Source: Dermanyssus gallinae
Taxonomy: Eukaryota > Arthropoda > Arachnida > Mesostigmata > Dermanyssidae
Assembly (NCBI GenBank): GCA_003439945.1
Contig: QVRM01001369.1
Location: 1,164,501-1,228,500, forward strand
DNA length: 64,000 nucleotides
Direction: 5' to 3'
Part shown: positions 18,517 through 29,854 of the stretch, piece by piece
Layout of the letters: every line of letters starts with the position of its first letter
Numbering within the stretch: the first letter of the stretch is position 1
Made by a program: the position numbers and the translations under genes
Notes under the pieces: generated by a model
Databases searched by the model: none
Told to the model about the DNA's origin: nothing
The model's input: the letters and a program-made list of their open reading frames with translations, nothing else

Positions 18517-18788
18517 CTGGCAAAAGCATTTAGATAAGCTATTATTATTAGTAGTAGTCGCAGCGATAGTCATATGTAAGCAAATAAAATATTATACGAA
18601 ATACACACATTTCGATTTCTAACCAAGCAAATGCTTCGGTAGTACGCCTCATCTTTTTTGTTGCAAATAATTGGGTCAAGTCTCCTCTTTTTTGCCTTCC
18701 TTGGGGCGATGAGCCTCCATAAAAACCTTCAGCGTGTATGTGCACTTGCGTTTTTATTTCCGGCCATTTTGTCGATATAAGCAAATCT

Positions 18789-18791
<3 letters not shown>

Positions 18792-18833
<42 letters not shown>
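18792..18833. repeat. (TA)n microsatellite
   Basis: A pure TA tract of about 42 bp in PDPR intron 4. A second tract lies at 18106-18137 in intron 5. Confidence 0.95.
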
Positions 18834-18835
<2 letters not shown>

Positions 18836-18849
18836 CTACGATTGTTTGG

Positions 18850-19175
18850 TTGATTTATTATTCATTTAACATGTGTTTCTCTATACCCATGTAACTTTTT
18901 GTAAATATCGGGGGCGCTTAGATGGGCCGCATAGAGCAAAACGAGTTGAAATAATATATAGGGTAATATATTATATCTGGAGATAATATAGAGGGTAGTA
19001 ATCTTAGGATACTATATCTTGAGATAATATAGGGTTTTCCCAACTAAAATCGCCTAACAGTCTTTGTGACAGCATGGCCGCTGATTCTCAGCGCTATGGC
19101 TCATTATCTATTATCTATGAGCATTACTCAAAGAAAATTTGATCAACAACAGGGATCAGATCGGTAATCGGACCG
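18850..19175 (-). mobile_element. SINE family 2, diverged copy
   Basis: Matches 21640-21860 in order and orientation: GATTTATTATTC, then GGCGCTTAGA, GACAGCATGGCCGCTGA, ATTATCTATGAGCAT and TCAACAACAGGGA. The tRNA-like head at the right end is damaged in its B box. About 85 bp of extra AT-rich sequence with repeated AGATAATATAG units (18950-19035) is present here but not in the other copy. Confidence 0.65.
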
Positions 19176-19266
19176 CATTATATATACACGCACTATTCAC
19201 ACATAATATATATATATATATATATATCATAGTGTGTATGAAAGTAACTTAGAGTGGCTTGCGTAC

Positions 19267-19553
19267 CAAAATTGCACTCAATTCCGGTAACCTTATTGGT
19301 TTCGCTATCGCTGAGGACGCGATCGATGAATAAGCCTTCAACGACACGTGTGCCGACTTTTTCAGCTTCCTGCGCGAGAATGTTGCATAGCGCATGAGTG
19401 TCGGCCACCCCGTCTACGGGACACCAGAGCGCTCCCTCGAGTCGTTCAGTGCTGATGTTTGGCGACCGCCGTTGTGTCTCTTCGGGCGTCAGGATCTCGA
19501 CTTCGAGGTCCATGCACTTGGCTACAGCAGCCATACGACGAAATGCGAACAAC
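19267..19553 (-). CDS. PDPR: PDPR exon 4
   Basis: 287 bp: acceptor GTTGATAG|GTTG, donor TTTG|GTACGC. It encodes LFAFRRMAAVAKCMDLEVEI, then EGALWCPVDGVADTHALCNI and VEGLFIDRVLSDSETNKVTG (vertebrate: VGAMHVPEDAVVSSADVALA). It is the middle of the FAD-binding oxidoreductase domain. A (TA)n tract lies at 19207-19228, only 38 bases past the donor. Confidence 0.92.
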
Positions 19554-20959
19554 CTATCAACTCAACACAACAATATCGAATCAAAGTTAGGCCAATTTTC
19601 ATGAGTCTTAATACCATAAGTGAGGTTGTTACAAAAGCTTAGTTTGATTGATACAGTTAATTCAGAAATATAAACATAAGATATAAGAAATATATGCATG
19701 TATATGTATGTATATATATTCTATTGAAAATAGATAAATATATACATGAAGAGAGGGCGGCTCGAATATAGGTTTGCGTCTCGTCTTCGCCGAGAAAGGA
19801 CCGCCGCCTATGGCCGTAATATCAATAATTTACATCTCTCGGAACAAACCAAGAAAACTCAACGGCCTGCGAAGGCGAAATCAACATTGGCACTCGTCGA
19901 GGAATCTCCTGTTCCCTCCTCACCGTTTTCTGTTCCGCTCCATTCACAATGCCACTCCCTAAACCCTTTAAGATCGCCAGTGAATTTCAGAACTGTGTTG
20001 TTACTGTCTGGATTAAAGAGCGCCAATAATGTTTGTCGATGCTTTATCGTAATTCCGACGGAAATAGGGAAATTGGAAATACTCAATCATAATGGGTCTG
20101 GATATTTGAACGTTCTGTTTTGCTAGGTCAGGAAACTGTAGAGTGTGCTTCTCCTGAAAAGAACTGGTTCTTAATAAAGGTTTTTTCTTCTGTAGCAGTT
20201 CCGCTGTCTCTTTCTGGCACTCACACACTCGTTCTTTTCTCCTCCTTTGAAAAGTTATCCTCATTAAAAAAAGAAATGTTGACGGTTTAGTCATAATGTC
20301 TAGCTACTCAACGTGGACTCGTATGCGTCGTATAACCGGGCTGAGTGTGTGTGAGTCTTCTCACGAGACTTTGTCTTTAAGCATTTCACCCGGAGTGTGC
20401 TCCTCAAACAGACTCTCAGAAAATAAACTACCGATGACAACCAATCGATGCTCCATTACCTTTAGTATGTACCAGATGTGGCAAATTGGCCACGCCCAAC
20501 AAACAGCTAAATGAGAAAATCATTTATTGCAACGGGAGAGCGAGCGAGCGGAGGTTGTGAAACCCTAATAATAGTCTGCTACCAGTACTTATTGATGCGC
20601 GAGCAGTAATGTCTTCTTCCGACGATTCTCAATTGGCAACTTGAGCGAAATGCCCTGACTTGACTTGCCTCTGCCTATGTGCTATTCCGCCAATTATCCT
20701 GCTTTTTATCTCATAGAGGGCAGAATTTATTTTGAATGTTTGAGTTAGACAGACATAATAACATTCCACGTGCCTGCAACTACAATTTAAGCTTAACTAG
20801 CCCCGGGAGTTTTTGAGCAATAAACAAGTGGGACAACCATCTTCCAGACACATGTGGAATTACGTAGATTGCAGTCTCTTCTACTAGCAGTACGTTTTTG
20901 TATTGCTAGGGGGAAGCCTAATTAATTTAAAGTGTAATCTGAGCAGGTGTGTTCTGATA

Positions 20960-21290
20960 CATTGTTATATTTAATACGATGCAACGTGTTGTTTGAATGC
21001 AGCGCCTACAACGTACGAAATTATGCAAGTGGAGTGAGTGTTTTAGTCAAAGCAAGTGCTCGAATGGTTCTTGCATGTTCTGAATGGTCATGCGTTTTAA
21101 AAGACGATTTTCATAGCGGTAGGCCAGTGACCAGTTGGGATACTGAAAATGTGGATGAGCTCGTTCTTGCTAGCCGACAAGCGAACACTAAAAACATAGC
21201 TCGCATCTTAATTTCGTCCCATCTTCGCGCGCCCATCGCGCACCTATGGCAATACTGTGAGCTTGGTACAGTTTAAAATATCCTGCATAG
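20960..21290 (+). mobile_element. Mariner-type transposase fragment
   Basis: The open frame includes WSCVLKDDFHSGRPVTSWDT, then ENVDELVLASRQANTKNIAR. This fits the N-terminal helix-turn-helix region of mariner transposases, where a basic SGRP-S-T-S motif is followed by ENV-x-x-V/L. The start has no clear ATG in the family position, and the catalytic D,D34D region is absent. A relic, recognised by pattern only. Confidence 0.5.
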
Positions 21291-21559
21291 GATTTACGAT
21301 ATAAAAAAATATGTGTGCAAAGTTTGTTCCGCATGTTTTACGCTGACAACCACATTTTAGACGTACGTAATGGGCTAAGTTGCCTGTGCTACGATATTGT
21401 CTAAAAGAGTCTACCGTCATCGCGTTTTCGTTACTAGATTTTATATAGGCTTTCTCCAGCAAAGGTATGTTGCAGCAGGGCAATGACAACCAGGTTCAAC
21501 AAATACAACCCGCAAGGCCAGGGCTAGAACTTGGAATTGTTTTGCTAATCATGGTTGCA

Positions 21560-21606
21560 ATGGCTACGCCCCGTTTCGAACGGTGCGTCAGCCGCCTAAG
21601 CCACCG
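21560..21606 (-). repeat. Second tRNA-like promoter segment
   Basis: The minus strand reads TGGCTTAGGCGG, a very good A-box match, followed closely by CGTTCGAAACG, a degraded B box. The spacing is far too short for a tRNA, so the middle has been lost. It may be a head from another SINE copy next to the family 2 element. Confidence 0.35.
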
Positions 21607-21619
21607 CCGCATACACACT

Positions 21620-21925
21620 TTAGACTGAATGATTTATTATTCGCCTGACATATATGCCCAAATGCACATATCACCCATTTATCTCAAAGGCGCTTAGAGA
21701 GCTGCGGCATAAGCGGGCATGTTGAGATATCGAAGGTTTCCCTAGCAAACCCTGTGGCAGCATAGTCGCTGACTCCTAGCGGTGTGGTTTATCTATCTAT
21801 TCTCAATGAGCATCGTTCAAAGAAACTTCAGTCAACAACAGGAGTCGAACCGGCGACACCAGTAGATGACAACCATAATCAGGGCACTTCCCGTAAACCA
21901 CGCCGCTACCTTTGACACCTTAGCA
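21620..21925 (-). mobile_element. SINE family 2, copy with tRNA-like head
   Basis: On the minus strand the head (about 21910-21836) has an A-box-like TAGCGGCGTGG and a perfect B box GGTTCGACTCC at 21851-21841, about 50 bases apart, as in tRNA-derived SINEs transcribed by RNA polymerase III. The body runs leftward to the GATTTATTATTC block near 21630 and matches the copy at 18850-19175. A 3' tail is not clear. Confidence 0.7.
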
Positions 21926-22599
21926 ACAAGGGCAGTGCGCAGAGGTGTCCGAGAAGCTCATTGAGACATCATCATCAGGTGATGAAACATAGTGTTTGGG
22001 CCAAGTGGCGAACATTTTAAAGTGGCCTACAAAAGTGCAGCTTTCAAAATCCACATTTTTCAAATCTCCACTCAAATAAATGCTTGAGGGTTCTTAACAG
22101 CATCCCCGTAAACGATTTTCCCAAGGTGTTTCTTCGACCGGTCTCGCGACTGTTTAGCGAACGAAGGAATATATGTTGAAAACTAACTTTACTACATTTG
22201 GCTATGGCATCACTGAGTACCTTCTTCTCGGTTCACTTGAAGTCCATTGACGTTCTGGACCACAACCCTAGCGGACTGTGGATAGGTAGCCCCAACGGCT
22301 GTTCGCCGTCTCGGAGCCATACCAAAACCTCTGTCATTGATGTGTTCGCCTTGAATGTACCCAGAATGCTGTCTGATTCTTTACAAAAGTGCAACCTTTG
22401 GTCAAACACCTGATAGTACATGCAAAGCAACATGCTTTAAGACATACGATTTCCAAAGGCAGAAGTGCATCAAGCAGCAGAAGACGATCCTCTTGGTGAG
22501 CGCGGAGAGTCAGGTGTGGAAATTGCTTACCCGCGGCAGGTTCACCTCTTGCTATATGAAATTTTAGCCGATTTGACCCGCCATTTCTCATGCTCAAAA

Positions 22600-23040
22600 C
22601 CATCGAAGTCACTGCTTGGGAACAAGAAACAATTAGGAAGAGAATTCTGCTTGCACGGGATGTTCATGCTCGGAAGATCATGCTAGCAATTGAAGACATA
22701 CGCATGAATAGGGTGCCCGGGTAGGATGGCGTGCGCAACGAGCATCTCAAGAACGCTTTTGCAATAGCTTCTTGCCAGACTTGCTATTCAACGAGTGATC
22801 CGCACCGGATCCTTGCCAACCAAATGGAAGCAACTCTCTGAGTATACAAATATCAAAGGGAGGTTGCCTATTTGTAGACCCAGAGGGTCATTATATATAT
22901 ATATATATATATATAAATATATATGGAGAAAGAGGGTTTCTACTAGAGGGATAAAATAAATCGCTTTCTGTTATCTGCCTTATTCAGTTAAAAGGAGATG
23001 TCTTTTGTCGAAATCATTTTGTATGCGGATAGCCTAGTGG
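22600..23040 (+). mobile_element. RTE-like reverse transcriptase relic
   Basis: One frame reads IEDIRMNRVPG, a stop, then DGVRNEHLKNAF; another continues IRTGSLPTKWKQLSE. This is the K-G-PG-DG-x-x-E-L ... P-x-x-WK pattern of RTE-type reverse transcriptase fingers. A possible palm remnant, ILYADSLV, follows near 23015-23040 after a (TA)n. Stops and frameshifts make it inactive. Confidence 0.55.
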
Positions 23041-24205
23041 CCCATGGGACGCGGCCCATTAAAAACCTCCAACGTCTGCCGCGACTCGCCTCATCGATCT
23101 GAACATAGACTCAGTTGCCGCCCGTGAAAGAGTTGTCAATGCAACAACCTGACTATCAGCTGAACAATATGAAACCGTTCGTCTGAAACAAATTATGGGA
23201 CCCCGCTTCATCCGCAAATTTTTCGTAAAAGGAGTTCTTGGCCTCGCGATATATTCTCCCAGAGCGCTCTCGGCAGACTGACGGATTCTAAAGTTGCAGC
23301 TGACATAATAAAAACCATCTTGACGGACTTTTTCAAAACTTTTGAAGTTTAATGATCCTACCAAACTAAAAACCGTTGCTCTAATAATATAAGCGGATTA
23401 ACCTAACAAGGCTTCTGTGTGCATATGCGCATAGGTGTCGGCAAATATTAATTGGCACAAATAAATACACGTGAAGATAAGAAAATGTTACAAACACCAT
23501 TTTTAGTTAAATTATTTAGCATAAAACACTAATTGAATACAAAAAAAGCAGCAAAGTTTGATTTTGCTCTTTGTTTCTCGCCAGCTAATTGTTCCTCTTC
23601 TAAACCCACACTGATAACCTTGGACGGTAAACCGTCCCAACATAACCAATTGACAGACAGGGAACCCAAGAGGGGGAGACGAAGAGGAAGAGAATGGCGA
23701 TGTTGTTATTGCTGCAGGCTTTAATAATCATGTTGTAGCTGTAAATCTAGAAAGCAGATGCGATCATTGTTGTCAGCTGTCGGCACAGGGTGCATAGGAT
23801 CATACCAGCATCTGAGAGGCGCACGCACGTGCGTATGACGGACATCCCCCTCTACCGTATAAGTGAGTCAAAATACACTAATGTGAGAACGCTACGAACT
23901 GAATGAACGAATCACACAACGCACTTGTTGTGCGAGTTTGAACTAACGCAGATGTTTCGAAAAGACGTACCAGCCGCTCCCGATGGTGCCTCACGCCGGG
24001 AGATGCCGACTCTCATGATGGATGCCGGCGCCGGTGAGGCTGCAGTCGGCACTGCAACAAACGCGCTTGCGAGGCTAAATGAGGTTGGTATGGTGACGAT
24101 CGAGTACTACTATCACTAGCAGCACGCACGGAGTAAGAGATGCGACGCACCCACGACGCGTGCGTCGAACGATGCTCCAGAGCCATAGCCTCTCGCGACA
24201 CTTAC

Positions 24206-24382
24206 CTCTCGCGAGTCCTGGCCAGGTGCAGCGAGCCGCACTGCTTCCAGCCCGTGTCGTGACCCATGTCCTGGAGACGCTTGTAGAGTTCAATCGAGTA
24301 CTTGCTCATGAGGCTCTCGACGGTGCGGTTTTTGATCTGGCTGAGGAGGCTTGCGCCGAAGCGCGTTGATCCGCCACCGATT
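24206..24382 (-). CDS. PDPR: PDPR exon 3
   Basis: 177 bp: acceptor ACGCACAG|AATCGG, donor GAGAG|GTAAGT. It encodes GGGSTRFGASLLSQIKNRTV, then MSKYSIELYKRLQDMGHDTG and CGSLHLARTRE (vertebrate: AAGSTRFCAGILSTA, TGSIFLAQTQ). The GSTRF position corresponds to GSTWH or GTTWH in dimethylglycine and sarcosine dehydrogenases, where His binds FAD covalently. The lack of His here supports the PDPR assignment. Confidence 0.92.
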
Positions 24383-24456
24383 CTGTGCGTCGCCGTCGTC
24401 GTGCAGTTGCGAAACGAGGAAGCGTAGGGCAGAAACGACACAAAATGAGAACAATG

Positions 24457-24639
24457 TACAGGTATACAAACAGATACAAAACTCTGTGCGTTCCAAGGCT
24501 CGACCACGGAAGGTTACAAACGTCTGCTGAAATGTAATTATGCTTTCTCTCTCTAGAGGAACAGTTCGTGACTAACGATGCAACGCTGTAAGGCCACTAT
24601 AATACTTCAGAGCTAATGTTTAAAGTCTGAAATAAAAAT
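24457..24639. repeat. 181-bp direct repeat, left copy
   Basis: Nearly identical to 25163-25343 over its full length (from TACAGGTATAC to AATAAAAAT), with a 2-bp indel as the main difference. The two copies flank a 523-bp insert that ends in a LINE piece. Confidence 0.95.
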
Positions 24640-24729
24640 TATGGTGAATAAACTTGAAAGCATAAAAAAATGAACTCAGGCAAAAATATATTTTGGTGGG
24701 AGGACGCAAACAGTTTCCATATTCAGGCC

Positions 24730-24778
<49 letters not shown>

Positions 24779-25162
24779 TATTTTTATAAAATTTATAATT
24801 ATTGTTTAAATGTTACAATTGTGAGGTGTGAACGTGTACTCCTTGTCTTCTCCTAGCTCCTAAATATTATTCCATGGCACCGAAAATACAGCCGGCGTTT
24901 CCTCGGCACACTGCAAGCGACAACAGTTGCCGTAGAAACTCGCCTTCGCACCGATTGCCTGTGAGATCCGATCTTTTGTCGTTATGAAGTCCTAATCTGG
25001 ACTCGAGCGTGCTTGGTATACCAGCCCTGCGTAAGGCTCTTCTTATAATTGCATTGATTTTAACGTGTCTAGAAACTCTACCATGGCTTTTGATGCAGCT
25101 AAGAGGGTGAAGTCAGTTACATGCGCGGCAACTGTAGGGGTTGCAAACCGGGGCACCTATTA
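24640..25162 (-). mobile_element. LINE copy A (REL-endonuclease type) plus adjoining flank
   Basis: The body (24779-25160, minus strand) is nearly identical to LINE copy D at 28856-29250, including the 3'UTR TTGTAACATTTAAAC and an (AAT)n tail (24731-24778). Beyond the tail, 24640-24728 matches 27419-27510, the DNA beyond the tail of LINE copy B. The insert therefore carries LINE sequence plus 3' flank from another locus, bordered by the 181-bp direct repeats. Confidence 0.85.
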
Positions 25163-25343
25163 TACAGGTATACAAACAGATACAAAACTCTGTGCGTTCC
25201 AAGGCTCGACCACGGAAGGTTACAAACGTCTGCTGAAATGTAATTATGCTTTCTCTCTCTAGAGGAACAGTTCGTGACTAAATGCAACGCTGTAAGGCCA
25301 CTATAATACTTCAGAGCTAATGTTTAAAGTCTGAAATAAAAAT
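25163..25343. repeat. 181-bp direct repeat, right copy
   Basis: Right-hand partner of 24457-24639; the LINE insert ends immediately before it. Confidence 0.95.
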
Positions 25344-25806
25344 GCATTGGCTGTCAGTTATTTAGAAACTGGTCTGTTGCCTCTGTATCGCTACCGCGGA
25401 CCACGATCTCGGCTTATTGAAAATATCCGTGTATATTTAACACCATAATCTATAAATAGATAGATATATAGAATATACCCTCAACAAACGCGCTAGTACG
25501 GTATACTTTAATTGGCGTCCAAAAAGTGTCGAGTCAAGGCGCAAAAAGCATGGCTCATCAACACAAGCACTATACAAAGACCATTGTCCAGAAATAAACG
25601 AAGCACTGTAGTACTACGCTGTTGTGACGATGATTACGCCGTCTACGACCTCTAACTCTAGACGGCAAATCATCCTAACATGATCAATTAAAATGGGCAA
25701 ACACGTATATAAAAATAAAGAGTGCCAGTTTTGCAACAGCTCATTAGATTAGAGGTCCTCTAACTCAATCCAATGTGTCTTTACATGAACATCATGTGGT
25801 ACGTAC

Positions 25807-25957
25807 TTGCCCCGGTCGACAAGCAGGATATCGGTGATGCCATGATCCTTGGCAAGGTGATACGCCACCGAAGTGCCTACGATGCCTCCACCGCATATGA
25901 TTACCTGCGCCGATGAGGGCACCTGCGCGTCTCGAATCAAATGCTGGTCGTCCGCCA
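25807..25957 (-). CDS. PDPR: PDPR exon 2 (FAD-binding motif)
   Basis: 151 bp: acceptor ATATTGCAG|TGGCG in phase 1, donor GGCAA|GTACGT. It encodes ADDQHLIRDAQVPSSAQVII, then CGGGIVGTSVAYHLAKDHG and the strand DILLVDRGK. GGGIVG is the GxGxxG dinucleotide-binding loop, with the acidic residue (Asp) at the end of strand 2; vertebrate PDPR has VVICGGGITGTSVAYHL. The exon has no start codon, so a further exon with the mitochondrial presequence is required. Confidence 0.92.
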
Positions 25958-25998
25958 CTGCAATATATTTCATAAACGGTAAAATCAACTTAGTCGTT

Positions 25999-26035
<37 letters not shown>

Positions 26036-26964
26036 TATATATATATACACACCTTTGCCGCACACCTTATCTGCGCACCGTATTCTGGGTGCCGTGATTT
26101 CATTAAAATATTTGAAAGGCAGGAGGTACAGAGCAATGGGATGTTTAATAATACAGACGAAATGTTATAGAATGCCATGGGATGAGAGAAGTGCACCCAC
26201 AAAGAAATGAAATAATATTCGAATTATCCGTTACGCGCCGGGTCGTACTCGCCGGTTCGATACGATACGAGTGCACGCGCTACGTTAACCTAATCCCATG
26301 ATGTGTCACAGCTAGTAAAAGTAAAACAAAACGGTACGAAATTGGACTCAATTTATTCAAAACACCTAAACTAAACATTAGTTTCATCTTATATTTGGAT
26401 GAGCGACTGTCAACAAACGTCAAAATAAATAGCAATAACGTCAGTCAAATAATGCAAATCTGTCCATTGCCACCTGGATTTCAGATGGATTAAATCTACA
26501 ACAGGTGAACGTAGTCAAACCGCACAATTGTCGGAATCGACCACATGAGACCGACAATGTATGTTTCCTCACTAGCTAGCCAAGAAGAAACAGTTCTATA
26601 TATGGCGACCACATAATCATCAAGGAAAAAAATGCGCAGTATCTACAACGATTATGACACAGCCATAATATGCAACCTTGAAAACACATTGTTTAAAAGC
26701 TCGTAATAAGTTATACACATAGTTCATGTTTTTCCATTTCTTAAAGTTAACGAGTTGATATCATATCCTGTAGTTAACAGACACACATTTTATTATCTAG
26801 AAAAATGAGAACAACTACGTTAAGCAAAAAAAAATATAAAGTAAACAAGCAAGCAGGAACAATCCTTTCCAGTTAAACAAGTGTAACAACATGAGGTGTA
26901 CGACGTATTATGACGTCATACATATGATATATATGTACTATATATGTGTATACATAAGCGATGA

Positions 26965-26969
<5 letters not shown>

Positions 26970-27024
<55 letters not shown>
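26970..27024. repeat. (TA)n microsatellite
   Basis: About 55 bp of TA, with interrupted TA-rich sequence on both sides (26930-27045). Another tract lies at 26004-26030, directly upstream of PDPR exon 2 in transcript direction. 26050-27400 holds nothing else I can identify. Confidence 0.9.
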
Positions 27025-27031
<7 letters not shown>

Positions 27032-27511
27032 ATATATATACACACTTTTTAAGTTTTACTACGTACCACCTTCATACAGGTTCATTATCGATAAATTAAT
27101 CGCACTTGTTTTCCAAGAGGTGACTTTATATCAGTTTAATGGCGAGCACACTTAAGCTGGTCAGTGCCGGTCAAGCATCTCTAAAGATTAGCAACAATAT
27201 ACATATTTTTCTTTAAAACCTTTATCAGGGCGTTCAGTAAGCTTGGAATCATTTCTACGAATTATAGATGAGTGTCCCACTTGCTGAGCAATACTAAAAT
27301 ATGCACCATTTCGGACAAATATTTCACTGTTTGCATTTGTTTGGATCGTTTGGCTACTCCGATGAAACATAGGTCTCCAATGAACTCCTTATTATTCTTC
27401 CTATTACACTACCAATTTATGGTGAATAAACTTGAAAGTAAAAAAAAAATGAACTCAGGCAAAAATATATTTTGGTGGGAGGACGCAAACAGTTTCCATA
27501 TTCAGCCCTAA

Positions 27512-27998
<487 letters not shown>

Positions 27999-28011
27999 AA
28001 TAAGAAAATTA

Positions 28012-28013
<2 letters not shown>

Positions 28014-28070
<57 letters not shown>

Positions 28071-28800
28071 TTTATTTATTAAAATTGTTTAAATGTTACA
28101 ATTGTGAGGTGTGAACGTGTGCTCCTTGTCTTCTCCTAGCTCCTAAATATCATTCCATAGAACCGACAATACAGCCGGCGTTTCCTCGGCACACTGCAAG
28201 CGACAGCAGTTGCCGTAGAAACTCGCTTTCGCGCCGATTCCCTGTGAGATCTGTAATCCGTTGGCCTAGCTCACTGATGAATTTCTTGGTTCCCTTGCTT
28301 ACTGGACCCATTGTTTCCATAGATATTGGCACTACGATGTAACTTGTCTTCAGTTCTTGGTACTTGCGTTTTTTCCCATTATATGTGCGCTCGGCAACCG
28401 CCTCTAGTGAACTGTGGCGTATATACAAGGGAGCCACTGTACAGGACACTGTAGCATCCCATACCAAGCATCTGCCGTTAGCCCATAGCGGGATTGTTAC
28501 ACCGACAGGTCTTTTGTCGTCATGAAGTCCTAATCTGGGCTCGAACGTGCTTGGTATACCAGCTCTGCGTAAGGCTCTTCTCATAATTGCATTGATTTCA
28601 GCGTGTCTTGAAACTCAACCATGGCTTTTGATGCAGCTAAGAGGATGAAGTCCATCCTCAGTTACTGTGGTACCACATGCGCGGCAACTATAGGGGTTGC
28701 AAACCGGGGCACCTATTCGAAGAGCTGTTACCATGCGCAATGAGGTGTTGTCCAGCATGATACCCAGCTGCGGGGAAGGGAGACACTTTACAAAGTAAGT
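28014..28800 (-). mobile_element. LINE copy C: CCHC zinc finger and REL-endonuclease C terminus
   Basis: Minus-strand translation gives CRACGTTVTEDGLHPLSC (a CCHC finger), a basic helix ([15 protein letters not shown]) and RPVGVTIPLWANGRCLVWDA. The last is the P-D/x-(12-14)-D pattern of restriction-enzyme-like endonucleases, with Val where Asp is usual. The end reads GTKKFISELGQRI and [14 protein letters not shown]. This order (CCHC then REL endonuclease, C-terminal to the RT) belongs to the R2/R4/NeSL-type LINE class. It has an (AAT)n tail at 28014-28071, a truncated 5' end near 28796, and a frame interrupted near 28590-28615. Confidence 0.75.
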
Positions 28801-28809
28801 AAATAACAC

Positions 28810-28810
<1 letters not shown>

Positions 28811-28854
<44 letters not shown>

Positions 28855-29800
28855 TATTTTTTATAAAATTTATAATTATTGTTTAAATGTTACAATTGTG
28901 AGGTGTGAACGTGTACTCCTTGTCTTCTCCTAGCTCCTAAATATTATTCCATGGCACCAAAAAGACAGCCGGCGTTTCCTCGGCACACTGCAAGCGACAG
29001 CAGTTGCCGTAGAAACTCGCCTTCGCACCGATTGCCTGTGAGATCAGATCTTTTGTGGTCATGAAGTCCTAATCTGGACTCGAGCGTGCTTGGTATACCA
29101 GCCCTGCGTAAGGCTCTTCTTATAATTGCATTGATTTTAGCGTGTCTAGAAACTCTACCATGGATTTTGATGCAGCTAAGAGGGTGAAGCCTATCCTCAG
29201 TTACATGCGTGGCAACTGTAGGGGTTGCAAACCGGGGCACCTATTCGAAGAGCTGTTACCATGCGGAATGAGGTGTTGTCCAGCATGGTACCCAGCTGCG
29301 GGGAAAGGAGGCACCTTAGAAAGGCTCAACTAAATGTGTCCCGTGCTGCCAGAAAGACAGCTTTTTCCACTGGGGATTGGAGGCTGTCTAACAGCTCTCT
29401 AGCTGCAGCGCTGCATCTGTAGGAGTCCAATCTATGCTGAGTGGGACGTTCCTGCCAGGGGTCTGGTCCCATCGTTTGTCTAGCTATTAGCTCTGCAGCG
29501 TCCTTGGCTCTTGTGATTCCTTGGCGGATGCCTGGTTCGACCAACGTATTTGCGAGTTCACCAAATTCCAATAGAGACGCAGCATAGCACATGGGAGCTA
29601 ACTCAGCCGCTGATCGAATACCAAGTCCTCCTTCTGCGATTGGAAGGGTTGCTCTTTTCCAAGTGTTATCATGCAGGTCGACGTTTAAAACCTCACGGAA
29701 AATGCTTCTTGCCGTATCGTCGTAAGTTTGAAGATGTTCGTGACATTTAATAGCTGGTGAAGTGCGCAGGGTATAGTTAGTTAAGTTTTGCCGAGCCCAA
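28811..29800 (-). mobile_element. LINE copy D, longest 5' extent of the cluster
   Basis: An (AAT)n tail (28811-28853), the same 3'UTR as copies A and C, then the REL-type end, the CCHC remnant and, further 5', the RT thumb. The minus strand near 29760-29590 reads YDDTARSIFREVLNVDL, WKRATLPIAEGGLGIRSAAE and CYAASLLEFGELAN. The region between thumb and zinc finger (29592-29326) is open. The 3' part is nearly identical to copy A. Deletions and frameshifts in the endonuclease part (29040-29060) make it inactive. Confidence 0.75.
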
Positions 29801-29854
29801 GCTGTATCTACAGATGTACAGGAGATGGTGATGATGATGATTATTATTATTATA

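Larger units (their letters stand above)
19554..24205 (-). other. PDPR intron 3 with several mobile-element relics
   Basis: A 4.65-kb intron from GAGAG|GTAAGT (24205) to GATAG (19554). It contains a mariner relic (about 20960-21290), tRNA-like SINE sequence (21560-21925), an RTE-like reverse transcriptase relic (about 22600-23040) and a (TA)n near 22892-22918. The intervals 19554-20940 and 23050-24205 show no feature I can support. Confidence 0.7.

Noticed and set aside
21836..21915. A tRNA gene on the minus strand
   Set aside because: Good A and B boxes but the sequence continues into a body shared with 18850-19175; SINE head.
23059..23364. 101-codon minus-strand frame
   Set aside because: No recognised domain; lies beside the RTE-like relic and may be part of another decayed element, but I cannot support it.
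7326..25957. Sarcosine or dimethylglycine dehydrogenase
   Set aside because: Same superfamily, but the covalent-FAD His is absent (GSTRF) and the PDPR-specific WPW-GEPIY and TGRQLR-SP-Y blocks are present.
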